Source: Shewanella sp. ANA-3 (GTDB taxonomy: Bacteria > Pseudomonadota > Gammaproteobacteria > Enterobacterales > Shewanellaceae). From it: a stretch of 64,000 nt of DNA. A program made the translations under genes and the position numbers. The first letter of the stretch is position 1. Each line of letters begins with the position of its first letter. Below, piece after piece: positions 55,378-64,000 of the stretch. The stretch is from the NCBI RefSeq assembly GCF_000203935.1, contig NC_008577.1, positions 930,001-994,000 of the forward strand, read 5' to 3'. The notes beneath the pieces were generated by a model. It ran no database searches. It saw only the letters and a list, made by a program, of their open reading frames with translations, and was not told where the DNA came from.

Positions 55378-56316
55378 TTATTTATATAAGGACTTGTCCG
55401 TGGGATCTGGGCGAGTCTTAAAGCGGCGGTGAAGCCACATATATTGGGCGCGATTTCTATCGATAATCCCTTCGATAATTTTGTTACCACGAATGGCATC
55501 GGCTAGCTCATCTTCACCGGGGAAGTTATCCAGCGGCGGCATAATCTCAATATGGTAACCCTTATCGCCTTCGGTGCGCTCCACAAAGAAGGGCAGCACT
55601 TTGGCCTTACCGAGTTTAGCCAGTGTGGTGGCACCGGTAATGGTCGCGGCATCGGGCACGGCATAGAAGGGAATAAACACCGCACTCGAACGCCCAAAAT
55701 CTTGATCGGCGGTATACCAAATCACATCGGGATTGCGTAAACAACGCACCATCTGGCGTAGATCGCGTTTCGGCACTAAGGCTTTGTTTGAGCGTAAGCG
55801 GCCTTTTACCTGTAGATATTCCATCACCGGATTGTTGTGTGGACGATACACCCCAACACCGGGTTGGAATTGACCAAAAATACGCGCGCCCATTTCCAGT
55901 GGTAAGCAGTGCACGGCAAACAGAATCACCCCATGGCCGGCATTCAAGGTGTCTTGCACGTATTCTTTGCCGGTGATCTGCATATGCTGTTGGATTTTTT
56001 CATCGGTCCACCACCAGGCATTGATGGTATCAAAAATCGCTTTACCCGTTTCTTCAAAGTTACGTGTCAGCAGGGCTTCGCGCTCTGACTCGGGCATGTC
56101 GGGGAAGCAGAGAGTTAAATTGCGGCGCGCGGTATGGGTACGGCTGCCTGCAATAGTCTTAACTAATCGGCCTAATCCTTTACCTAACTTCATCTGCCAC
56201 GAAAGAGGTAACACTTGGGTAATCCGCATCACTAACACCCCAAACCACATGGGCCAGTGCTTCGGATGATATAAGGATGATGAAAACTCAGCTTTCTCGA
56301 CCACAAAAATACTCAC
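55378..56316 (-). CDS. lpxL: Lipid A acyltransferase (LpxL/LpxP/HtrB family)
   Basis: 312 residues. One N-terminal membrane-associated helix (about 22-42). The acyltransferase motif HxxxxE is AVHCLPLEMGARIFG (about 147-161). Also present are VYRPHNNPVMEYLQ and the VIWYTADQDFGRS block. The family adds a secondary acyl chain from acyl-ACP to Kdo2-lipid IVA on the cytoplasmic face. It is divergent from hldE, another LPS gene, across 90 bp, so the pair may share control. LpxL and LpxP cannot be told apart by eye. Confidence 0.88.
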   Translation of the reverse strand: MSIFVVEKAEFSSSLYHPKHWPMWFGVLVMRITQVLPLSWQMKLGKGLGRLVKTIAGSRTHTARRNLTLCFPDMPESEREALLTRNFEETGKAIFDTINAWWWTDEKIQQHMQITGKEYVQDTLNAGHGVILFAVHCLPLEMGARIFGQFQPGVGVYRPHNNPVMEYLQVKGRLRSNKALVPKRDLRQMVRCLRNPDVIWYTADQDFGRSSAVFIPFYAVPDAATITGATTLAKLGKAKVLPFFVERTEGDKGYHIEIMPPLDNFPGEDELADAIRGNKIIEGIIDRNRAQYMWLHRRFKTRPDPTDKSLYK

Positions 56317-56406
56317 TACTTTTGAAAATTACTGCTTATTCTAACTCATATTTTGCCGAAAATTAGGTACAATCACGGTTTAATTTCTGCAATAGATAAG
56401 AGCGCT

Positions 56407-57837
56407 ATGAAGGTTTCTCTGCCAGCATTTGAAAAAGCCAAAGTGTTAGTTGTCGGCGATGTGATGTTAGATCGCTACTGGGTTGGGCCAACGGGTCGTA
56501 TCTCGCCCGAAGCGCCTGTGCCCGTGGTGAAGATTAACCAAGTCGAAGACAGACCGGGCGGTGCGGCCAACGTGGCGTTAAATATCGCGACCCTAGGCGG
56601 CCAAGTGCAATTGGCGGGGTTAGTGGGCGAAGATGATACCGCTAAGGCGTTAACCCTTGGCGTGCAAGCGCTGGGCGTTGAGCCACAGTGGTTGAATATT
56701 GCCGACAAACCGACCATTACTAAACTGCGCGTCCTGTCGCGTAACCAGCAGCTCATTCGCCTCGATTTTGAAGAATCCTTCGATAAGCAGGATAGTGCGC
56801 GTTTGCTTAAACAGTCTGAAGCCTTACTCGATTCGGTCGATGTAGTGGTGCTGTCGGATTATGCGAAGGGCGCTATCGATAAGCCGCAGGATTTTATTGC
56901 GCTGGCTCGCGCTAAAGGCGTGAAAGTGCTTGTCGATCCAAAGGGTTCCGATTTTAGCCGTTACCATGGCGCTTCACTGATCACACCCAATATGAGTGAA
57001 TTTGAAGCCGTGGTTGGCGCGGTAACCTCTGAGGCGGATCTGCTCGAAAAGGCCCGTGGCTTACTCAATAAGCATCAGTTCGACGCTATCTTAGTCACTC
57101 GCTCCGAAAAGGGCATGACCTTAGTGACGGCCAATGCCCCAGAGTTACACATTCCCACGGTGGCCCGTGAGGTGTATGACGTGACAGGCGCCGGTGATAC
57201 AGTGATTTCAGCTCTCGCGACCTCACTCGCCGCGGGCGCAGAACTGCCGCAGGCGTGCGCCATTGCCAATACCGCCGCAGGGGTTGTGGTGGGTAAATTA
57301 GGCACTTCAACCGTGTCTCGTATCGAGCTGATTGAAGCCTTAGCACTGCACCACGGTGAGTCGGGTTTTGGGGTGGTGAGTGAAGATCAACTTGCCTATG
57401 CCCTAGAGCAAGCCAAATTGCGCGGCGAGCGAGTGGTGATGACCAACGGTTGCTTCGATATTCTGCACGCGGGGCACGTCAGTTACCTCAAGCAAGCCAA
57501 AGCCTTAGGCGATAGATTGATAGTGGCCGTGAATGATGATGCCTCGGTCAAACGCTTAAAAGGCGAAGGCCGCCCTGTCAATCAAGTGGATAGACGTATG
57601 GCGGTGTTAGCGGGATTAGCCGCCGTCGATTGGGTTGTGCCTTTTAGTGAAGACACGCCACAGCGGATAATCGCCAGATTACTCCCCGATCTCCTCGTCA
57701 AAGGCGGTGATTATAAAGTTGAAGATATCGCGGGTGGTGCCGAGGTGATCGCCGCGGGTGGCCAAGTCCAAGTGTTAGGGTTTGAAGACGGGATATCAAC
57801 CACAGCCATTATCCAAAATATCATGGCAAAACAGTGA
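56407..57837 (+). CDS. hldE: Bifunctional heptose kinase / adenylyltransferase HldE
   Basis: 476 residues from the ATG at 56407; an upstream in-frame TTG start is rejected. The ribokinase-type domain (about 1-320) has [25 protein letters not shown] and DVTGAGDTV. The cytidylyltransferase-like domain (about 345-476) has [16 protein letters not shown]. The enzyme phosphorylates heptose 7-phosphate at C1 and later adenylylates it, giving ADP-heptose for the LPS core. Its TGA stop overlaps the GTG start of the next gene. Confidence 0.95.
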   Translation: MKVSLPAFEKAKVLVVGDVMLDRYWVGPTGRISPEAPVPVVKINQVEDRPGGAANVALNIATLGGQVQLAGLVGEDDTAKALTLGVQALGVEPQWLNIADKPTITKLRVLSRNQQLIRLDFEESFDKQDSARLLKQSEALLDSVDVVVLSDYAKGAIDKPQDFIALARAKGVKVLVDPKGSDFSRYHGASLITPNMSEFEAVVGAVTSEADLLEKARGLLNKHQFDAILVTRSEKGMTLVTANAPELHIPTVAREVYDVTGAGDTVISALATSLAAGAELPQACAIANTAAGVVVGKLGTSTVSRIELIEALALHHGESGFGVVSEDQLAYALEQAKLRGERVVMTNGCFDILHAGHVSYLKQAKALGDRLIVAVNDDASVKRLKGEGRPVNQVDRRMAVLAGLAAVDWVVPFSEDTPQRIIARLLPDLLVKGGDYKVEDIAGGAEVIAAGGQVQVLGFEDGISTTAIIQNIMAKQ

Positions 57838-58661
57838 GTCTCATTGCCCTGACACTGATCTCTAGCCTGACTTGGGTGCCTATTGGCGACAAGCAGGCGT
57901 TAATTTGCCCGTTAGCGCAATTGAGTCAGTGTCTGGCAAGCTTTCCAACTCAGGTCCGTGAACAACTCCCCCGCAGCGAAGCCCAATTTCAAACAGAGCT
58001 TGGGCTTCGCAGTGCCATGGTGTTACCCGTCGAAAATAGTCATTTCTCCGGTTTAATCCTGGTAAATGAGCGAGAAACACCAGAGTTTCAACTGCTTAAT
58101 ATCGATGGCACAACCTATCAATATGACCTCAAAGAACAGGCATTATTAACCCTGTGGCATGAGCTAGGGCACCTTGAGAATCTGGCCTTGCAGGGCAGTT
58201 TATTGCCAAAAGAATTAACAGCTTACCAGCATGAGTGGTTAGCGGATCTCTATCTGGTTTGGCGTGTTGCTAAGGCCAAAGGCAATCTGGATTTAGCCTG
58301 GCAGCAATACCACAGACGCAACCTTGCGGCGTTAACAAGTTCGCAGTATATGTCTCACTGGAGCAGCCCGATGATGATACAAGTGTTAAAAAAGTATCAT
58401 GTGAGCCAGATTACCCACTACAGCCAATATCGTGATTTTGTCGCCGATTTTTATCCTAAAATAGTACAAATAGAACCAGAGGTATTTCGCGAATATTCGA
58501 GTTTAATGCAGCGTACTTTTGGTGAGACTGTGCTGCAACCCCTGCCAGCATACCTATCTTGGCGTAAGCCAGATCTTGGACGTTACCTTAACCCGACACT
58601 GACATTGCTGATGGGGGAGGCAAAAGCCCACGACTGGTTAGTACAAAATTCAATGTTGTGA
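57834..58661 (+). CDS. Putative zinc metalloprotein (HELGH motif) translationally coupled to hldE
   Basis: 275 residues, GTG start inside the hldE stop (GTGA). A short hydrophobic N-terminus (about 1-16) may be a weak signal peptide. It holds H109-E110-L-G-H113, an exact HExxH zinc-peptidase motif, and 21 residues later E134 in a second helix, [11 protein letters not shown], which fits the third ligand of gluzincins. I do not recognise the family. Coupling to hldE hints at a role in the envelope, but this is inference. Confidence 0.7.
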   Translation: MSLIALTLISSLTWVPIGDKQALICPLAQLSQCLASFPTQVREQLPRSEAQFQTELGLRSAMVLPVENSHFSGLILVNERETPEFQLLNIDGTTYQYDLKEQALLTLWHELGHLENLALQGSLLPKELTAYQHEWLADLYLVWRVAKAKGNLDLAWQQYHRRNLAALTSSQYMSHWSSPMMIQVLKKYHVSQITHYSQYRDFVADFYPKIVQIEPEVFREYSSLMQRTFGETVLQPLPAYLSWRKPDLGRYLNPTLTLLMGEAKAHDWLVQNSML

Positions 58662-58814
58662 ATATGTAAACAGAATCGATAAATCTCCCTGTTTCAAACT
58701 GAACCCTAGCTGAACAAAAGCGAAATACACTTGTTTGGCGTTTCCAAACAGCAGTAATCCCTGAAAGGCTTTGGTAAGCTCTACCCCAGAAAAAGAACAA
58801 CGGGAGACTTTACT

Positions 58815-59294
58815 ATGGCTAAGCGCTCGCGAGTACAGACTGAGCAGACCATAAATCAGATTATGGATGAAGCGTTAAGACAAATTTTGACTATTGGCTT
58901 TGAGACTATGTCTTATACCACGTTATCTGAAGCAACGGGGATTAGCCGCACCGGTATTAGTCATCACTTTCCGCGTAAAAACGACTTCTTAATCCGTTTA
59001 GATAGTCGTATTGGCAATTTATTTGTTGCCGCGCTCGACTTTTCTAGCCAAGAAGCCTTAGAAGCCTCTTGGATGAAAGCGATGCAAGAAGAGCATTACC
59101 GCGCAGTGTTAAGATTATTCTTCAGCCTCTGTGGTGGCGCGAATAATGAAATCACCCTCTTCAGAGCGGTCAGCACAGCACGTCAGCAAGCCATTGCTGA
59201 ATTAGGATTGGTCGGTGATCGCACCATCAATCATCTATTAGGCCGTACTGCGGTTATGCTGCTGTCTAATTTTGATGTTGCCAAAGCGGCATAA
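58815..59294 (+). CDS. Short TetR-family transcriptional regulator
   Basis: 159 residues. The N-terminal HTH fits TetR (TLSEATGISRTGISHHFPRKNDFL, split over about 38-61). The effector domain is shorter than the usual 130-150 residues. GGGAG precedes the ATG. No divergent target gene is next to it, so its regulon is unknown. A strong terminator follows. Confidence 0.82.
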   Translation: MAKRSRVQTEQTINQIMDEALRQILTIGFETMSYTTLSEATGISRTGISHHFPRKNDFLIRLDSRIGNLFVAALDFSSQEALEASWMKAMQEEHYRAVLRLFFSLCGGANNEITLFRAVSTARQQAIAELGLVGDRTINHLLGRTAVMLLSNFDVAKAA

Positions 59295-59310
59295 TCATAA
59301 GCATCACCAC

Positions 59311-59340
59311 AAAAAGGAGCCTCAGGCTCCTTTTTTGTTT
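59311..59340. terminator. Terminator after the TetR gene
   Basis: AAAAAGGAGCCTCAGGCTCCTTTTTT: an 11-bp stem and T run 16 bp past the stop codon. Confidence 0.92.
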
Positions 59341-59380
59341 CTATGGTTTGGCGCGCCGATTACGTTTTCGCACTGTTAAG

Positions 59381-59773
59381 TTAGTTAAGCTGCAATGGGG
59401 GAGACAGCTGCGCTTGTTTTAACTTTTGTTGGGTAAGATAAACGCCGACAGCCATAAAGGTCAGCGCCGCGGCGATCAGGGCACAAAGCGCATGATGGAA
59501 CACCAAATGGCTGATAAAGAAGGCTGGAATATCCTCAATACTATCGATAAGGAAGAGTTTAACGATAAGCCCAAGGTACAAGAGTAAGTGCAATATCGCT
59601 CCTGTGATAAAGAGGCGCTTAAACTTTTGCATCAAACAAGCGGCGAGATTAAAGCGGTAATAGCGGCAAAACAGATAACCGCCGGTGCCAATGCCAATCG
59701 ATATCCAGCCGAGCCCCAGCAATGAGGTTTTAATCAAAATTGCCGACAGCATAAATAATCCAAGCAGCATCAA
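59381..59773 (-). CDS. Small multi-pass membrane protein of unknown function
   Basis: 130 residues with about four membrane helices (2-20, 22-36, 55-75 and 85-110) and a polar C-terminus (QQKLKQAQLSPP). No motif or family recognised. It lies between the TetR gene and pntB, with separate terminators on both sides, so it is probably its own transcription unit. Confidence 0.65.
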   Translation of the reverse strand: MMLLGLFMLSAILIKTSLLGLGWISIGIGTGGYLFCRYYRFNLAACLMQKFKRLFITGAILHLLLYLGLIVKLFLIDSIEDIPAFFISHLVFHHALCALIAAALTFMAVGVYLTQQKLKQAQLSPPLQLN

Positions 59774-59873
59774 GCTATCCTTTCAATGAATGGGGCGACC
59801 ATAAACAAGTTGCGCAGAGACTAGCTGAGCTGGCTTAAAAACGTGTGAAAACACATCCCTAAGCAGGGGAAAA

Positions 59874-59904
59874 GATAAAGGGAGCCAAGTGGCTCCCTTT
59901 ATGG
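59874..59904 (-). terminator. Terminator after pntB
   Basis: ATAAAGGGAGCCAAGTGGCTCCCTTTAT hairpin region, a 12-bp stem with a short loop, 20 bp past the pntB stop on the minus strand. Confidence 0.88.
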
Positions 59905-59924
59905 TTAATACGCAAACTTAAGCA

Positions 59925-61409
59925 TTACAGCGCTTTTAAAATCGCCTCAACGCTGGCCTTAGCATCGCCGAACAGCATTTGAGTATTGTCTTTAAAGAAC
60001 AGTGGGTTTTGTACACCCGCATAACCTGTATTCATTGAGCGTTTAAAGCCAATCACGTTTTGCGCTTTCCACACTTCGAGCACAGGCATGCCCGCAATTG
60101 GGCTGCCCGGATCTTCCATCGCCGCAGGGTTCACCGTATCGTTGGCACCAATGACGAGTACTACGTCGGTATCGCTAAAGTCCTCGTTGATTTCGTCCAT
60201 TTCGAGCACGATATCGTAGGGCACTTTGGCTTCAGCCAAGAGTACGTTCATATGGCCTGGTAAGCGACCCGCCACTGGGTGAATACCAAAGCGTACCTTC
60301 ACGCCGCGATCACGCAGTTTTTGAGTGATTTCAGCCACAGGATATTGCGCCTGCGCCACTGCCATACCATAGCCTGGGGTGATGATGACAGAAGTTGCGT
60401 TTTTCAGCATGTCAGCCACATCTTCGGCGTTGGTTTCGCGGTATTCGCCCATTTCTTCATCGCCAGATGAGGCCACACCATCGGTGCCAAATCCACCTGC
60501 GATAACCGAGATAAACGAGCGGTTCATCGCCTTACACATGATGTAAGACAGAATTGCACCCGATGAACCCACGAGCGCACCTGTTACGATCAGCAGATCG
60601 TTTGACAGCATAAAGCCCGCCGCCGCTGCCGCCCAACCTGAGTAGGAGTTCAGCATAGAGACCACAACTGGCATGTCCGCACCGCCGATTGAGGCCACTA
60701 AATGCCAGCCAAAGGCGAAGGCGATAAGTGTCATCAACAGTAGGGCGGGCATAGTGCCACCCGTTTGTACGAAGTAAACCAATAGCGCCAATGATACCAA
60801 TACCGCTGCGAGGTTCAGTTTATGGCGATGTGGCAACATCAAAGGTTTTGAGGAAATTAATCCGCGTAACTTACCGAAGGCCACGATAGAACCCGTGAAG
60901 GTCACCGCACCGATAAAGATCCCGAGGAACACTTCCACTAAGTGAATGTTGAGCATAGCGCCAGTTAAATGGGCTTTCTCGGCGGCTTTGGCCGCTTCGC
61001 TTAGCGCATCCTGCACTGCGGCTAAGGTGGAGTTGATATCTCCGCCAACGGCCACTACCACTTGCGATACTTGCTCTGGGTGTAGGTCGATAAAGCTGTT
61101 AAAGCCCACTAATACCGCCGCCATACCCACAAAGCTGTGGAGTACTGCGACCAGTTCGGGCATTTCCGTCATTTCGACTTTAAGTGCTAAACGCACGCCG
61201 ATGGCACCACCAATCACCATGGCGACAATAATCCAAGCGACACCGCTGGTGTCAGGATTAAAAATGGTCGCCAGTAGGGCAATGGCCATACCTGTGATAC
61301 CAAATAAATTGCCGTGTTTGGCCGTTTCTTGCTTCGACAATCCTGCGAGACTGAAGATAAAGAGCACGGCGGCAATAATGTAAGCTGCAGTTACCAGTCC
61401 TTGAGACAC
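59925..61409 (-). CDS. pntB: NAD(P) transhydrogenase beta subunit
   Basis: 494 residues. About nine membrane helices (domain II, to about 290) precede the NADP(H)-binding domain III (about 310-494), with [15 protein letters not shown] and the late segment [16 protein letters not shown]. With PntA it couples proton entry to hydride transfer from NADH to NADP+. The gene starts 11 bp after pntA ends, so they form one operon. Confidence 0.95.
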   Translation of the reverse strand: MSQGLVTAAYIIAAVLFIFSLAGLSKQETAKHGNLFGITGMAIALLATIFNPDTSGVAWIIVAMVIGGAIGVRLALKVEMTEMPELVAVLHSFVGMAAVLVGFNSFIDLHPEQVSQVVVAVGGDINSTLAAVQDALSEAAKAAEKAHLTGAMLNIHLVEVFLGIFIGAVTFTGSIVAFGKLRGLISSKPLMLPHRHKLNLAAVLVSLALLVYFVQTGGTMPALLLMTLIAFAFGWHLVASIGGADMPVVVSMLNSYSGWAAAAAGFMLSNDLLIVTGALVGSSGAILSYIMCKAMNRSFISVIAGGFGTDGVASSGDEEMGEYRETNAEDVADMLKNATSVIITPGYGMAVAQAQYPVAEITQKLRDRGVKVRFGIHPVAGRLPGHMNVLLAEAKVPYDIVLEMDEINEDFSDTDVVLVIGANDTVNPAAMEDPGSPIAGMPVLEVWKAQNVIGFKRSMNTGYAGVQNPLFFKDNTQMLFGDAKASVEAILKAL

Positions 61410-61420
61410 GTTATACCCCC

Positions 61421-62947
61421 TTAATCTTTACGGAACATCTTCAGCATGCGCTGAGTGACGGTGAAACCGCCGAAGATGTTAATACTGGCGATCAGCACGG
61501 CAATAAACGCCAGCACAGTGACCAAGGTTGAACCTTGACCAATTTGCAGCAAGGCGCCGACCACGATAATGCCCGAAATCGCGTTAGTCACTGACATTAA
61601 AGGCGTATGTAGTGAGTGGGATACGTTCCACACCACGTAATAGCCCACCACGCAGGACAGGACAAAAACCGTAAAGTGGGATAAGAACTCGGCTGGCGCA
61701 ACTGAGGCAACCGCGGCAAAACCCGCAGCACCAAGGGCAGCGAGAATATACTTAAGTTTGGATGGCTTTTTGGCTTCAGCCGCTTTGGCTTCAACCTTAG
61801 CCGCAGGTTTGGCGGGCGCTGCCGACACCGAAATCGCCGGTGGCGGGAAGGTCACTTCGCCTGCTTTGACCACTGTCATATTGCGCATCACCACATCATC
61901 GAAGTTGATGCTGGCGACGCCGTTTTTCTCTTTACACATTAACTTCATCAGGTTGACTAAGTTAGTGCCGTAAAGCTGTGAAGACTGCGCGGGCAGGCGG
62001 CCGGGAAGATCGGTAAAGCCGATGACTTTAACGCCATTCTCGGTCACGAATAGCTCGCTAGGCTGAGTGTATTCACAGTTACCGCCCGCTTGCGCGGCCA
62101 TATCGACAATCACAGAGCCGGGTTTCATGCTGTCGACCATCGCCTTAGTAATGAGCTTAGGTGCAGGGCGGCCAGGGATCAGCGCTGTGGTAATGATGAT
62201 ATCGACTTCTTTGGCTTGCTCGGCAAACAGTGCCATTTCGGCGGCGATAAACTCGTCCGACATGGTTTTAGCGTAACCGTCCGATGAGCTGCCATCTTCA
62301 TTGGTAAAGTCCAGTTTGAGGAACTGGCCACCCATAGATTCGATTTGTTCGGCCACTTCTAAGCGTGTGTCGAAGGCACGAACGATAGCCCCTAGCGAAC
62401 CTGCGGTACCAATGGCGGCAAGACCCGCTACACCGGCACCAATCACCAGCACTTTGGCTGGCGGAACCTTACCCGCGGCAGTAATTTGTCCGGTAAAGAA
62501 ACGGCCAAAGTGGTGCGCGGCTTCAACAACGGCGCGATAACCGCCGATATTGGCCATAGAAGAGAGAGCATCGAGGGATTGGGCGCGGGAAATACGTGGC
62601 ACCATGTCCATCGCCATCACATTGATGTTGCGTTTAGACAGTTTCTCGACCAACTCAGCATTTTGAGCCGGCCAGATAAAGCTGATTAAGGTCGCGCCTT
62701 CTTTAATTTGCGCAATTTCAGCATCGGTCGGTGCATTGACCTTAAAAATCAGATCCGCTTGCCAAACCTCTGCCGTGATCTTCGCCCCAGCGGCTTCAAA
62801 AGCGGCATCGTCAAAGCTAGACAGTAAGCCAGCATTGGCCTCAACAACAACTTCAAAGCCGAGCTTTTTAAGTTGTTCGACGGTGGCAGGGGTCGCGGCG
62901 ACCCGAGTCTCACCGGCGAGACTCTCTCTCGGTATTCCAATCTGCAT
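61421..62947 (-). CDS. pntA: NAD(P) transhydrogenase alpha subunit
   Basis: 508 residues. The NAD(H)-binding domain I is about 1-375, with MQIGIPRE at the start, [17 protein letters not shown] (the dinucleotide fold) and the mobile-loop region. A Pro/Ala/Lys-rich linker (about 375-400, [17 protein letters not shown]) leads to four membrane helices of domain II (405-495). A full-length single PntA as in enterobacteria, not the split form. First gene of pntAB. Confidence 0.95.
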   Translation of the reverse strand: MQIGIPRESLAGETRVAATPATVEQLKKLGFEVVVEANAGLLSSFDDAAFEAAGAKITAEVWQADLIFKVNAPTDAEIAQIKEGATLISFIWPAQNAELVEKLSKRNINVMAMDMVPRISRAQSLDALSSMANIGGYRAVVEAAHHFGRFFTGQITAAGKVPPAKVLVIGAGVAGLAAIGTAGSLGAIVRAFDTRLEVAEQIESMGGQFLKLDFTNEDGSSSDGYAKTMSDEFIAAEMALFAEQAKEVDIIITTALIPGRPAPKLITKAMVDSMKPGSVIVDMAAQAGGNCEYTQPSELFVTENGVKVIGFTDLPGRLPAQSSQLYGTNLVNLMKLMCKEKNGVASINFDDVVMRNMTVVKAGEVTFPPPAISVSAAPAKPAAKVEAKAAEAKKPSKLKYILAALGAAGFAAVASVAPAEFLSHFTVFVLSCVVGYYVVWNVSHSLHTPLMSVTNAISGIIVVGALLQIGQGSTLVTVLAFIAVLIASINIFGGFTVTQRMLKMFRKD

Positions 62948-63364
62948 GATTACTCCCTGGTGGTTTATATAATCGTTCCGCCTGAGTGCTTCCCCTGAGC
63001 TAAACCTAGGTAGGGCTAGGCCGCGATAAGAATGAACTCGTTTATTCAGTTGTGGCAGTTAGCGCATTCAATCTTGGTATGAAATTTGTGCTTGAAAACA
63101 AACTTCTTTGCGAGCAACAGAAGGTACTGTACAGCAGGCTCGTCACCATTGTGGCAATACTTTGGTTTGACACAAGCGCATATTGCTCAAGCTGGTCGTT
63201 TCTGAACTGGTCGTATCAAAAACTTTTAACCAGTGCACACTTTTGTAGCTTAAATTTTGCACTTTGTATATTCCAAAATGGAATTAAAAATCAAATATTA
63301 TTCTTTTTTGCTTTTCTAAAACCACGCTAATCTGCTGGACATTACACTGTCATAGGGCCGTCTC
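62948..63364. other. Intergenic region between pntA and cysJ
   Basis: About 415 bp between divergent genes. A perfect inverted repeat ATTCCA-AAA-TGGAAT lies at 63270-63284, 80 bp before cysJ, in an AT-rich stretch typical of CysB-controlled leaders. A 92-codon plus-strand frame at 63052-63330 shows no family features and is not called. Confidence 0.4.
63270..63284. promoter_or_regulatory. Inverted repeat upstream of cysJ
   Basis: ATTCCAAAATGGAAT, two 6-bp arms with a 3-base spacer. A CysB role is a guess from the gene it precedes. Confidence 0.3.
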
Positions 63365-64000
63365 ATGTTGTTAAAAGAACTTTCATCACTGGCTTCACCC
63401 CTGTCGCAACCGCAGGTCGAAAAGCTGAAACAACTCACCGCTGAATTAAACGCGGTGCAACTTGCTTGGGTGAGCGGTTATTTAGCCGCAACGGCCAATG
63501 CGTCGGGTAATCTAGCCCAGCTCGCGCCCGTGTCCGATGCACCGGCGGCGCAGACAGTGACCATTCTCTATGGCAGCCAAACCGGCAATGGTCGTGGTAT
63601 TGCCAAAGCCTTGGCCGAGAAGGCAAAAGCGCAGGGCTATAGCGTGAATCTAGCCTCTATGGGTGAATACAATGTGCGCCAGCTTAAACAAGAAACCTTG
63701 TTATTGCTGGTGGTCAGTACCCATGGTGAGGGGGAAGCGCCGGATGATGCGATTGAATTACATAAGTTTTTAGCATCGAAACGCGCACCTCAATTAAACA
63801 ACTTACATTACTCTGTGTTGGCGCTGGGCGATTCAAGCTATGAGTTTTTCTGCCAGACAGGTAAAGACTTCGATGCTCGTCTGTCGGCATTAGGCGCCAA
63901 AGCGCTGCTGCCTCTGGTTGAGTGTGATGTGGACTATGAGGCTGCGGCCGGACAGTGGCACGCCGATGTACTCACCGCCGTGAAGCCACTGATTCAAACC
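63365..64000 (+). CDS. cysJ: Sulfite reductase flavoprotein alpha subunit CysJ, 3' end cut by window edge
   Basis: 212 codons visible, open at the right edge. MLLKELSSLASPLSQPQVEK opens the protein. The flavodoxin domain starts near residue 63 with TILYGSQTGNGRGIAKAL (the FMN phosphate loop) and continues with VVSTHGEGEAPDDA and LALGDSSYEFFCQTGKDFD. CysJ passes electrons from NADPH via FAD and FMN to the haem protein CysI, which reduces sulfite to sulfide. The FAD/NADPH domains lie outside the window. Confidence 0.93.
   Translation, partial: MLLKELSSLASPLSQPQVEKLKQLTAELNAVQLAWVSGYLAATANASGNLAQLAPVSDAPAAQTVTILYGSQTGNGRGIAKALAEKAKAQGYSVNLASMGEYNVRQLKQETLLLLVVSTHGEGEAPDDAIELHKFLASKRAPQLNNLHYSVLALGDSSYEFFCQTGKDFDARLSALGAKALLPLVECDVDYEAAAGQWHADVLTAVKPLIQT

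Noticed and set aside
63052..63330. 92-codon plus-strand frame before cysJ
   Set aside because: Composition is unlike a real protein, there is no ribosome site, and it fills a promoter region between divergent genes.

Overview
The window reads as chromosomal DNA of a gammaproteobacterium, most likely a Shewanella of the oneidensis/putrefaciens group. This is inferred from protein similarity remembered for cydD-cydC-cyaB, a PutA of about 1060 residues without a DNA-binding domain, PiT with a DUF47 partner, and pntAB. No database search was made. No rRNA, tRNA or CRISPR array was seen.

Layout, left to right. 0-7 kb: a Tat-exported M19 dipeptidase homologue with altered metal ligands, a csdA/csdE-type cysteine desulfurase pair, a chemotaxis receptor and an RhlE-type helicase. 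7-15 kb: a DUF3626 protein, cydDC (export of reductant for cytochrome bd assembly) and the class IV adenylate cyclase gene cyaB. The last codons of cyaB are displaced by a complete IS1634-family element, with 6-bp target duplications and terminal inverted repeats. A 59-codon helix-turn-helix gene follows. 15-17.6 kb: a DUF599 membrane protein, then an AT-rich two-gene cassette (a small disordered protein and a two-helix SLATT-like membrane protein) bracketed by two inverted copies of a structured repeat. 17.6-25.6 kb: putA, a YgiM-like SH3 protein, DUF47-PiT phosphate transport and the CYTH-CHAD triphosphatase.

25.6-32.6 kb is a leftward cluster: a Kv-type channel, an RHH-like small protein, YjfK, YjfJ (PspA family), YjfI, a membrane-anchored spermidine-synthase-like enzyme, a DUF350 protein and a lipoprotein. 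It looks like a membrane-stress module. The same 13-bp palindrome occurs twice in front of yjfI and once in front of the neighbouring glnE. 32.9-42.6 kb: glnE, a GAF-GGDEF diguanylate cyclase, an SbtA-like transporter with a divergent LysR regulator, a LysE exporter, an NAD(P)-dependent epimerase-like protein, a MerR regulator and ZapE. 42.9-48.7 kb: a membrane bactofilin, a catalytic/non-catalytic pair of M16 peptidases, an M14 peptidase and an L,D-transpeptidase.

48.8-53 kb is a nitric oxide detoxification unit: quinol-dependent NO reductase under a recognisable sigma-54 promoter with upstream GT-N7-AC sites, followed by its activator norR. 53-64 kb: a K+/H+ antiporter, a lipid A acyltransferase, hldE overlapping a putative HELGH metalloprotein gene, a TetR regulator, a small membrane protein, pntAB and the start of cysJ, cut by the right edge.

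The strongest candidate for an undescribed system is the SLATT-like cassette at 16.5-17.2 kb. The membrane-stress cluster with its shared palindromes comes second.
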